64,000 nucleotides of DNA from Primula veris (Eukaryota > Streptophyta > Magnoliopsida > Ericales > Primulaceae), in NCBI GenBank assembly GCA_963682055.1, contig OY821742.1, positions 18,348,135 through 18,412,134 on the forward strand, read 5' to 3'. A program made the translations under genes and the position numbers. Of this stretch, positions 55,272 to 64,000 are shown piece after piece. The number at the start of each line of letters is the position of its first letter. Position 1 is the first letter of the stretch. The notes under the pieces were generated by a model that did not search any database, was not told where the DNA came from, and saw nothing but the letters and a program-made list of their open reading frames with translations.

Positions 55272-56277
55272 CTATACCATCGATCTTTCCTGCTACGGTA
55301 GTGTGATTTCTTACGTGGGTTATAGCACGTCTCTGGCATGAGCCATGACGATAGTGTGACGACGTGACCGATATGGGGATTATGGGAAAGAAATATGAGA
55401 TGAATGTAGGAATGGAATTGTGTATCATATTGTACCAACCAACCACATTTACCATTCATACTATACCACTTGTACTGTAGTAATGCTATTAACAAATGTA
55501 TAGACGGTAATGGTAATCAATTTGGGGAAAACACGGTTTATACCATTTTTTACCACTCTACCAATTATAAAGAAAGTATGAATTTATAATAAGTACTAGC
55601 TAGTTATCATTTAGTAAATATTTTCTTAAGTCTTACCTAATATATTATAATCCTAACAAAAGACATAAAATCGTAGATAATTAACACCTCATATATTAAT
55701 CTCTATACCAAAATTATCCTGTTTTTTCTTCATGAATTTGTTATGCCTACCAAAATTGCTAGGTTAATTTCATTATATGTTACTACTTAATTTTCTCCGT
55801 TTATAAAAAAAAATCGTTTTATGTGAATCATTTTGTACTGTCATAAAATTTTAATATGATTTTAGTAAATGATTAGTGTCTATTTATCTATCTACACTTT
55901 TTTTATGTATAATAAATGAAAACTCTTCGTAATGTAGGTTATTTCATCTTCGATTAGATTGTAGTAATTTATCATACTATACCATAATTATATTGAATAC
56001 GCGGTTTGTTAATGGCATAAAATTTTTCATACCATATATCTACAGTATGGTAATCGTATGAGAAATATACCAATGGTATCGTATCACTTACATCCCTAAT
56101 GAAAAGAGAGAAGAGGGGTGTTAACCGGTTTATGATGGAGAGAGAAAAATACCGGAGAGAGAGAAACAGAATGGAAAAAGTCAAAGAAAGAAGACGAAAA
56201 TTGATGGCATAGGTAAAGAAAAGATCAAGCAGGTCTGTTCTCGGCGGTTTACATGTAGAGAGAGAGTGTGTGGATGA

Positions 56278-57048
56278 TAGGGGTGGAATTTTGTACCGAA
56301 ACATACCAACTAACTGCAATTACCACTCGTAACGTACCGATCATACCACAATTATGGTAGTACCGAACAAGCGGTACGGTAATACCGTAATACCGTTCAA
56401 GTGAAGCGGTACGGTAATGGTATTAGTTTTTAAATACCACGGTAATGTACCATTGTACCGATCATACCGAACATATATAGTTAATTTATTAAATTACATT
56501 TATAACTTAGCTGCAAATGCTTAACAACTTTTCGATTTAATTTATATGGTTTTGTGTAAGAATATTTAGTTGACATAATGTTTTGCCGAATGCTATTTGT
56601 TTTCAAAAATCATTTTCAATGATGTTATGTTAGCATTTAAACCGTTTTAGTATAAAATTTGTGAAATGCATGTTTTATGTTTAAGTATATTTTTCTTTAC
56701 TTTTTTATGATTATATAAATAAATAGTATGTCATGTCATTATAAATATATAAACTGAAAATTTGTAATACTTTCATATTTCGAAAGCAACCGATGAGTAT
56801 ACGATTGAGTTTTCATAATGTTTTTTTGTTGGTTGTTATATTTTACCAACTATTGATCGTTTTATCCTATATTTTTTAGTGTGGAATTTTTTGTTGGTAA
56901 TATACCGTAGCATACCATTATCGTACCGAATGTACGGTATACCGAAAGTGTGGTACGTTAATGGTACGAAAAAAAATCATAGCATACATATGTGGTACGG
57001 TAATAGTATGACCAAAATATCAACGGTATTGTACCAACTCCACCCCTA
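56278..57048. mobile_element. hAT MITE in intron 3, copy B
   Basis: The ends TAGGGGTGGAATTTTG and (reverse complement) TAGGGGTGGAGTTGGT are clean hAT-type inverted repeats. The flanks GTGGATGA (56270-56277) and ATGGATGA (57049-57056) are an 8-bp target duplication. Orthologous within the duplication to 46031-46769. Confidence 0.85.
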
Positions 57049-57192
57049 ATGGATGACAAGATTGTAATTAAGAATGGAGGACTTTTGTTTTTGTTAAACA
57101 AGTCTCTCAAATTGTGTCTTCACTTAATCGACCCATTAATTAATATATAACAGATTAATTTTATCTTAACATATTTTCTTTCTTCATTTCAG

Positions 57193-57288
57193 TTTGATAG
57201 AAGTGAATGTTGCGACGTTGTGCATATGGAAGACGACATAGCTAAGCTTAGTTACCGAGCTTGCAACACTTACAAGCATATTGCTTGA
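57193..57288 (+). CDS. Duplicated terminal exon 4B of the GT31 gene
   Basis: Acceptor TTCATTTCAG, then FDRSECCDVVHMEDDIAKLS and YRACNTYKHIA, TGA at 57286-57288, the same length as exon 4A (46914-47009). Three of six base changes alter residues (Gly to Glu, Gly to Ser, Glu to Lys). The invariant CCDVV and YRAC motifs are kept. With exon 3B it could form an alternative 3' end for the upstream gene, now 7.7 kb apart because of the copia insertion. Confidence 0.72.
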   Translation, partial: FDRSECCDVVHMEDDIAKLSYRACNTYKHIA

Positions 57289-58125
57289 GCAAAAATAATT
57301 ACTCCTTGAGTTCCTTAATCGGGGCATCGTGACTACTAAACTATTTTGAGACGTTCCTACGTTAGCTCACTTTCCTGTTTTCGTAATTGAATCCTGCTAA
57401 AATTATTATTTTGACCTTTTAAGTTTAAATCATAGAATATATTGATGTGACTTTTTTTTTTTGACTTTTTTTTCTGTGGGTAATATTATAACTTCCAAAT
57501 TGGATCAGTGCACTCTACTTAAATTCACGATTCCCCAATATTGCTTAATAAAGGACGAATGTAGTATATAAATTGATGTTAGGATTTGGTTTATTTAATT
57601 TTATATTACTCTGTTCTTTATTTTTGTTTAAAAATGTTCTTTGTTCTCTGAGTGTGACGGAAACATGAATTGCAACTGAGAGAGGCCGATTTCTATATAA
57701 AATTTTCCATACTATATATGAGTATTTTTTTCGTGATATGGGAGGAATTTTCATTTTTAGAGATTTTGATGAAAATAAATAGAAAAAATTTACTTTTTCA
57801 TTTGGGGGAGGGGGACCTAGTTCCTTCCTTGTCTTCTCTGTCTGATGCGTTTATCCAATCCTATTAACAAGATTATATGACTACCTTCCTACGATCAATG
57901 GGATCTACAAGCATATGCATTTGTGAAAAGTGAAGATCGAGCCCCTATCTTATTTGAGCAAGAATTTATGGAAGAACAATAGGTCAAAACTTCAAAGCAT
58001 AATTGCCGGAAAAAAATAGTTCAAAACATATTTACTAAAAAAATTTATTTCCCGTTGAAAAAATGAGTTTATTGTTTCACGTTTCGCGATTCTCATCATT
58101 TTTGTTTTCTTCCTCCATTGCGACT

Positions 58126-58308
58126 ATGGCTCAAAGAAAACAAGAGTACTTGGGGAAAAAATTAAGGAAAATTTGGCATAGCTACAATTTAGAGAAATTG
58201 TTTAAAAAGATGCAAGTCATGCATTGCTTTTTCTTTCACTTAGGTTTGGTATTCCTAGATTATTTCCATTACTGTCACAATTATTACAAGAATTGCTTGA
58301 TTATTTAG
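58126..58308 (+). CDS. Small ORF downstream, copy B
   Basis: 60 codons MAQRKQEYLGKKLRKIWHSY.., the counterpart of 47843-48028. It differs at about nine residues and has no frameshift. Function unknown; possibly not a gene. Confidence 0.28.
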   Translation: MAQRKQEYLGKKLRKIWHSYNLEKLFKKMQVMHCFFFHLGLVFLDYFHYCHNYYKNCLII

Positions 58309-59604
58309 ATAAAATTTCACATTTTGACTTACAAATTTTGTAAACTATTTAATGAAGACAACCATTCTACATATTATAATGTTAAAGGTTTTTCATAAAA
58401 TTGAGCTTACTTTTCTTGAGTTGTGTTTGTAAGTTATGAGCATGAGCATGAGTGTGAGCGTTGCTTGTCCCTTTCAAACCTTTCTTGTGATGAAAGAAAA
58501 TAGGTTGACTAATTTCTTCATTTTTCGTCAATCTAATTAAAAAGGAAAACCCAATGAAAGCCCAATGTTCTTCCTATAAACAAGCCCTACAAACAACTTA
58601 AATTAAGCACTCAAATTAAGAAAGATGAACATTTAGGCACAAGTGTCAGTCAGAATGTGTTCTGCAAAAGTAAGTGTCACAAAACTTAACAACTCAATAA
58701 TAACTGACTTTTTTGCTAAATTATTGATAAATTTATTGTAACATCCCGTATTTTTATAAATGGTTTTATTTATGATTTAATTTATCCAAAAACGTTTTAT
58801 ACAAATTTTACCAAAAACCGGTCACTCGACTAATTTTTAGTCAAAAACCGAAACTCTTCCGAAAAACTTTATTTTAAAAACCTGTTACTAATTTTATAAA
58901 TAAAAAGGACCCAATAGGTTTGTTTCTAAAGATTTGTTATTTTTTTAGTAGTAAAACTATATTTTTGGATTTAGAGTCAACTTTTAGAATTTTGGGGACC
59001 AAATAATTCGTTACCACAAACTTTATCAAAACAGTTTTTATCTATTCAATTCAGCCCACTTTTTCAAAGCAAAAGACCTAAAACAAGAGAGAAAAGAGAG
59101 AAAAAGAGAGAAACCAAAGCTTAGGAAGAAGAAGAAGAAGAAACCACGTTAGCGGATTATTACCGGAAGCATCACCACTACGCTCTAAGGTAACGGGGGT
59201 TATCCATTGCGACTAGACGAGACTGTATGTTAGGATTAGGTTTTACGTTTAGTATAAATTGGGGGTTTTTTCCTTTTATATTAATTATGTTCTTAATTTG
59301 TTAATTCAGGTTTAGTTGTTATATTTTTAATTCACTTATTTGATTTTGCATTAGTTGTGGATTTAGTCTTTTGATTTCGGATTAATGATAATATTAATGG
59401 GTTGCGTGTTATATGCGTTGATTATGTATTATTATGGTTGTTGATAGAATTTGGTAAATTATTGTTGAATAAAGATGAGTTTTATATTGCGCACACAAGG
59501 TGTTTGTTAAAATGTCTGAATGAGTTTTTATGTTGATTAGACTTGTTTGGCTAGTTGTGAATCTAGCACCTATGCTTTTGGATTATGTTGTATTATGTTA
59601 AGTG

Positions 59605-59724
59605 ACGTATGAGATTGTGTTATTTGAATAGTATAATATTATTGGCCGAGGCCTTAATATTTATACGTATGAGATTGTGTTATATGAATAGTATAATATT
59701 ATTGGCCGAGGCCTTAATATTGAT
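59605..59724 (+). repeat. 60-bp tandem duplication in the solo LTR
   Basis: ACGTATGAGATTGTGTTATW ... GGCCGAGGCCTTAATATT begins at 59605 and 59665 with almost no differences. Confidence 0.9.
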
Positions 59725-59726
59725 AC

Positions 59727-60095
59727 ATTAGCAATGGTCTCTGTCTCTTCCTAATTCCGGGGACAGAAGACGGCCGTGGGGATAGGGAATGACTCGTCTT
59801 ACGGACTGGGGCGAGTGGCATGAGAGGTCCTAGTGTGCACTCTATTTATTTTTCTGTTAGCAATGGTCTCTGTCTCTTCCTAATTCCGGGGACAGCAGAC
59901 GGCCGTGGGGATAGGGAATGACTCGTCTTACGGACTGGGACGAGTGGCATGAGAGGTCTAAGTGCACACTTTAAATCTACTTTTATGTTAGCAATGGTCT
60001 CTGTATCTTCCTAATTTCGGGGACAGAAGACGGCCGAGGGGATAGGGAATGACCTACCTTACGGACTGGGGTATGTGGCATGAGAGGTCCATGTT
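59727..60095 (+). repeat. Three 130-bp tandem units in the solo LTR
   Basis: The block starting GCAATGGTCTCTGTMTCTTC and ending GGCATGAGAGGTCY begins at 59731, 59860 and 59991 (spacings 129 and 131). Units 1 and 2 are closer to each other than to unit 3. Confidence 0.93.
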
Positions 60096-60822
60096 TGCTA
60101 TAGATTTGTGTTGACGTTATTTAATTTATTTAATTCATCCCGTTATAGAATGTTATTATATTTCTTTTTATACGTCAATTATCGTAGTTGTAGAATTTGT
60201 GAGCTCTTTCATTTAAGGGATGGAATGACGGTATTTGTGGTGTCGTCCCGTCTAGTTACGTGCGTAGGACTCACCATTACAATTTTACATTTCAGGTACC
60301 ACATAGGTTGACATGTTTGGATAAGAGTTGTTGCTTTGAACATCATGGGTTTGGGGCTTCCGCTTTCTTTTCATTTATTTTATGTTTTGAGGTTGTGGCC
60401 TACGGGCAATTTATATTCGTTTATTTTATCTCGTCTTGTAGCCGCGTTTGGCAAACACTTTTATTAAATTGTTTAATTGTTCCTTTAGCTCGCTAGTAAT
60501 TTCTTTTAAAAATTTTAATTTTGTACCAACAGGTTGTTTTTCCTTTTATTTAAAAAGGTCATGCCTCGATATCCGTGTTTATGGAATTTGGGGCGTGACA
60601 TTTACGACTCTTATTTTGCCATCAGAATAATAACAAAGTATATCTTACTATCTTAACAATTTATTATAGTGCATGAAGCATCGATCCTCTACCCACAAAT
60701 CGAGTTAGCCGCATCACATTGTTGTCTATGTTAGCGTTGTATTGCTAAACTTAACCGTTGTTGTTACCAATGACGAATTTGTATAGGTATGAAAAGGAAG
60801 AGGAAGGAGACGTCATGTGTGG

Positions 60823-61005
60823 CACTACAAGAAAATATACATATACTAAGAAACTTCGTTTTACTAATATAATGGAAAAGCAAGTGTTGTTAAATTTAGT
60901 TAGTAACTGTCTTATTACTATTTTGTTGCTAAATGTGGAGACGTTCAATTTAGCAACCGACATGTTGATGCTATCCTGATATTTTTTTATCATTTTTTTC
61001 AGTGT
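60823..61005. other. Possible CACTA-like fragment at the right duplication boundary
   Basis: CACTACAAGAAAATATAC at 60823 and TTTTTTTCAGTG ending near 61003 give CACT..AGTG-like ends about 180 bp apart, with internal GTTGTTAAATTTAG and TTAGCAACCGACA motifs like those in intron 1. No target duplication was resolved. Confidence 0.3.
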
Positions 61006-61068
61006 TGTGGTTGGTTTTGTTGGATATTTTAATCGATGATTGGTAAAAACACACTGAAATTAACTAAA

Positions 61069-61350
61069 CTATGCAAGGACAATAACAAAATTAATACAAG
61101 AAAAACTTATAGACATTACTAAAGTTATGGTAATTATTAAATTCACATCGAGTCGAGCCAAAATTCTCTCCTTAAAACTTATTCCAGCAGACGACTTCCG
61201 GGTTTGCATGTACGTAAATTTCCCAGGATACAACGACGTCTCACGACCAATAGGAAGGTTCAACTTAATCGTATGGTGAATCACCATCGTTTCCATATCT
61301 CTCCGTTCGTCGTTCATCTGTGAAAGTGAAGATTTATGGACGGTGGTCAC
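61069..61350 (-). other. Weak coding-like ORF behind a CT/GA repeat
   Basis: Minus strand, about 90 codons (SLSQMNDERRDMETMVIHHT, LPIGRETSLYPGKFTYMQTR, ISFKERILARLDVN). Upstream on that strand is a GA-rich run (complement of the CT repeat at 61399-61458), as often found in plant 5' leaders. No family recognised; could be a first exon or chance. Confidence 0.25.
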
Positions 61351-61398
61351 CGTCGATTGACCTTTACGCCACCGCTCCGTTCATGTCCTCCGTCGACT

Positions 61399-61458
61399 TC
61401 TCTCTCTCTATCTCTATCTCTATCTTTATTTCTCTCTCTCTTTATCTCTATCTCTCTG
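61399..61458 (+). repeat. CT/CTAT microsatellite
   Basis: Alternating TCTCTC and CTATCT units over about 60 bp. Confidence 0.85.
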
Positions 61459-61543
61459 ATGAGTTACACGGATCACGATTGTAAATTTGATGTTTTAGTA
61501 TATTTATAGTATTGTCCCTAATGAGCACATTATCTATAAGCTG

Positions 61544-61748
61544 AATTAATTAGTCAACCATATTTTATAATTAACTTTTAGTCTCAATAGTGAACAATAC
61601 ATATAAACGTGACTATATCACATTGACCATTCTATTTTTAAAAAGTAATGTATTAGTCCTCAAGTTCAAATTAATTAGTCAACCATATTTTATAATTAAC
61701 TTTTAGTCTCAATAGTGAACAATACATATAAACGTGACTATATCACAT
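61544..61748 (+). repeat. 125-bp tandem duplication with an 80-bp identical core
   Basis: AATTAATTAGTCAACCATAT ... GACTATATCACAT occurs at 61544-61623 and 61669-61748 without a difference, offset 125 bp, so it is very recent. Confidence 0.93.
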
Positions 61749-61849
61749 ATTTGTGAGTTAGATTGGTCTTTTTTTTTAATACAAAGGTGACTCGGAATGT
61801 ATTGGATTGTTTTAAAACGATTGAAGACTATTTTACGCATATAGACAAT

Positions 61850-62640
61850 TGTGTAGAGTGCATACATAACCGTGAACATGCACTATTCTAGATACACAAT
61901 TGTGTATGCATTTTTCTAAATGGGTATGCATTTTTTTCGGATTGTGCATGCACTTTTCTCGATGTGTATGCAGCTTTCTGAATTGTGTATACACCTTTCT
62001 GAATTGTGTATGCATTTTTCGGGATATGTATGTACTTTTTCTAAATTATGTATGCAATTTTCTGATTGTGTATTCACTTTTCTGCATTTTATATGTAGTT
62101 TTCTAAATGGGTATGCACTTTTTACGGATTGTATATGTACTTTTCTCGATTTTTGTATGCACTTATGGATTATATATGCACTTTTTGTATTGTGTATGCA
62201 CTTTTTATGGATTGTTTATACATTTTTTCTCGATTGTGTATGCATTTTTTTCGATCGTCTATACACTTTTCTTTATTATGTATGCACTTTTTCTGAATGT
62301 GTATACATTTTTTCTGGATGTGTATGTATTTTTTTATGGATTGTTTGCATTTTTCTAGATTATGTATGAACTTCTGATTGTGTATGAATTTTTCTAGATT
62401 GATTATGCAATTTTTCGGAAGTGTGCGCACTTTTCTAGATTATGTATGTAATTTTATGGATTGTGTATACACTTTTCAGAATTGTTTATGCACTTTTATT
62501 GATCGTGTATGCATTTTTTTCGATTGTGTCTACAATTTTCTTGAATGTGTATGCATTTTTCTTGATTGTGTATGTATTTTTCTTGATTGTGTATGTACTT
62601 TCATGATTGTGTATTCACTTTTTTGGATTGAGTTTATAAT
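61850..62640 (+). repeat. 21-bp minisatellite (array 3), about 37 units
   Basis: The monomer GTGTATGCACTTTTCTGAAT plus one base repeats at 20-21 bp steps with many point changes. Because 21 is a multiple of three, long open frames with heptad peptides (for example CIHLSELCMHFSGY) run through it on both strands; these are not genes. Flanked on the right by T-rich DNA (62640-62770), as in array 2. Confidence 0.9.
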
Positions 62641-62799
62641 TTTTTTAATTTTATTTTTATTTTTATTGTATTTTTAAAAAGAATATTTTATGATTTTTTT
62701 TTTTAGAAGTTTTGAAATTATTCTGTTTTTTTTTTTTTTTTTTTGCATTTCTTGATATATTTTTCATTTTCTGAATTGTTTTAAGTTAAAATTGGATGG

Positions 62800-63030
62800 G
62801 GATTGACGGCGGTCCGCCAAAGCTCCGGCAACCTCTTCGGAGATCAGAAGGGCCACCACCGTCACCACCAACTCATGTGTAAGTGGTGGGTCGGAGTATG
62901 GGGTCAAATTATATTTCAAGATGAAATTGAGTGGGGGGTTGGCGGATGTGGTGGCGGTTCGTCGGAGCTTCTGCAAACTCATCAGAGCTCCGACGGAACA
63001 CCGTTGCCGCTAACCCATGGGTGAGTAGTG
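62800..63030. other. GC-rich island with an imperfect internal duplication
   Basis: The sequence GGCGGTCCGCCAAAGCTCCG (62809) and its later version GGCGGTTCGTCGGAGCTTCT (62952) are each followed by CTCAT or CATGG and GGTGGGTCGGAGTAT / AGTGGGTCAGAATAT. So the island is two diverged copies about 145 bp apart. It lies beside minisatellite array 3, as the other GC-rich island lies beside a minisatellite at 33079. No protein family recognised. Confidence 0.5.
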
Positions 63031-63716
63031 GGTCAGAATATATGTACAAACTCTAATTGTGGGTAGAGAGTTGGAGTGCAGTGTGGTAATTTTTAGATGA
63101 CTAGAGAGAGTACAAAAATAGAAACTAGCATCTAAATGGAAGAAAATATTTTGGGTAGCACTTTTTTGGAATATTGGACCTTATTTGACACTTTTTTGAT
63201 ATTGCCTCTATATTTTATCGTTCACAACTTTAAATGGAATGTACAACCATTGCTAGAGTGGTAACACATCATTTTAGTAGGTTTGACTTGACTACATAGA
63301 ACAACAATTGAATCCCAACTTTTTGTGTATACTTAGAGTGTATTAAACGGGATAAAGTGATATTATTTTATAGTAGTCATGGAGACCGTGACATTTATAC
63401 GAAATAAATTCACTCTCCCACTTAGTTATTTATAATTTTAGGGATACAAATTATACTTAGTAGTCCGTAATTAATTTCATTTGATATAGAGGGAGGCACT
63501 ATAGCCAACGGGTAATAATTAAATATATCACTTATAATTTGTTTCAGTCAATTCAATTAACTATTAATTAAATCTAATTGTTATTAATTAATTATCAAAT
63601 AAAATAATTAAATCTAAATAATATTAATTAATCCAGTCAATCAAATTCCAACTATTATAAATCGATAAACTAAATTTATCAATTACTTCTAAATAGTTTC
63701 TAGTTAATTAAACTTT
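63031..63716. other. AT-rich interval with no recognised gene
   Basis: No coding-like or terminal-repeat structure is visible. About 63540-63700 has worn AATTAAATCTAA-type repeats that lead into the cleaner tandem repeat at 63717. Confidence 0.45.
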
Positions 63717-63836
63717 AACTATTATTAATCAATAACAAAAATCAATTAAATCTAAATAGTTAATGATTAATTACACATTAACTATTATTAATCAATAACA
63801 AGAATTAATTAAATCTAAATAGTTAATAATGAATTA
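63717..63836 (+). repeat. 63-bp tandem repeat, two units
   Basis: AACTATTATTAATCAATAAC begins at 63717 and 63780. Each unit ends in AAATCTAAATAGTTAATRAT. Older diverged units lie to the left. Confidence 0.85.
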
Positions 63837-64000
63837 CATGCAGATTTTCAGATTATATATAAACTGTAATACTATATATGTCTAAATCTATAACTAGTGG
63901 GTCAAACTGTAATTTTCTGAAACTTTAACGGGTGAAAACTGTTCTGTTTGAAAAACATGGTTCAAAGGGTAATATTTAAAAAATCTATAAGGACCACTTT

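Larger units (their letters stand above)
58737..60600 (+). mobile_element. Solo LTR (1.86 kb) inside duplication copy B
   Basis: TGTAACATCCCGTATTTT to TTGGGGCGTGACA. The flanks TTTAT (58732-58736) and TTTAC (60601-60605) are a 5-bp target duplication with one mismatch. Copy A has the uninterrupted site (AATAAATTTAGGAC, about 48430). The TGTAACAYCCC..GGGGYGTKACA ends and great length fit Tekay/Del-type gypsy LTRs; this lineage call is inference. There is no internal coding region. Two tandem repeats lie inside. Confidence 0.85.
48661..60838 (+). repeat. Tandem segmental duplication, copy B (split by two insertions)
   Basis: Collinear with 43305-48660. It lacks exons 1-2 and the first part of intron 2, and contains exon 3B (48935-49225) and exon 4B (57193-57288). 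It is interrupted by a copia element at 50225-55271 and a solo LTR at 58737-60600. Its right end CACTACAAGAAAATATA at about 60823-60839 matches the A/B junction, after which the sequence diverges. Confidence 0.93.

Noticed and set aside
61900..62677. Open frames up to 149 codons with heptad peptides (CMHFS, ELCIHLS)
   Set aside because: A 21-bp tandem repeat keeps all frames open by arithmetic; frames run on both strands and the monomer evolves without regard to codons.

Overview
This 64 kb window is nuclear DNA from a flowering plant, most likely a eudicot. The evidence is AT-rich intergenic DNA, plant LTR retrotransposon lineages (a Ty3/gypsy Tat element with two RNase H domains, several Ty1/copia elements, a 5S-bearing TRIM), plant MITEs, and one multi-exon plant gene of the DUF604 / fringe-like GT31 glycosyltransferase family. 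I cannot place the species. I see no bacterial operon, CRISPR array, tRNA gene or genuine rRNA gene; the 5S-like sequence lies inside a TRIM.

Layout. 1-2704: rotted 3' half of a Ty1/copia element and its 3' LTR. 3711-18085: a 14.4 kb Tat-lineage gypsy element with LTRs, a stop-riddled gag-pol, a Cassandra-type TRIM nested in pol (8385-9074), tandem repeats and an antisense extra ORF before the 3' LTR. 18.1-26.6 kb: graveyard of fragments, including a PDI-like exon, a hAT-like MITE, a LINE 3' end, two related copia LTRs head to head (the second a clean solo LTR with 5-bp TSD) and a LEC14B-like WD40 pseudogene. 26614-30234: a minus-strand copia element that has lost its integrase. 30.2-37.5 kb: sparse, with one unidentified coding-like exon, a foldback-type element and a Mutator-type MITE with 9-bp TSD.

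37586-47009 is the only gene that looks intact. Four exons give about 480 residues: a type II membrane anchor, a DDD metal-binding motif and the conserved C-terminus. Intron 1 holds a 2.1 kb foldback element. The 3' part of the gene (end of intron 2, exon 3, intron 3, exon 4 and flank) is tandemly duplicated: copy A is about 43305-48660 and copy B about 48661-60838. Copy B keeps open exons 3 and 4 with good splice sites. It was later split by a copia element (50225-55271) and a solo LTR (58737-60600); copy A preserves both empty sites, so relative dates can be read. A hAT MITE in intron 3 is present in both copies and is older than the duplication.

60.8-64 kb has no recognisable gene. It holds a 21-bp minisatellite related to arrays near 21.6 kb and 40.7 kb, a GC-rich island and short tandem repeats. 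I found no new enzymatic or defence system. The most interesting items are the duplicated 3' exon cassette, the foldback/21-bp minisatellite family, the strict 7-bp G-triplet array in the solo LTR, and the LTR with a duplicated promoter.
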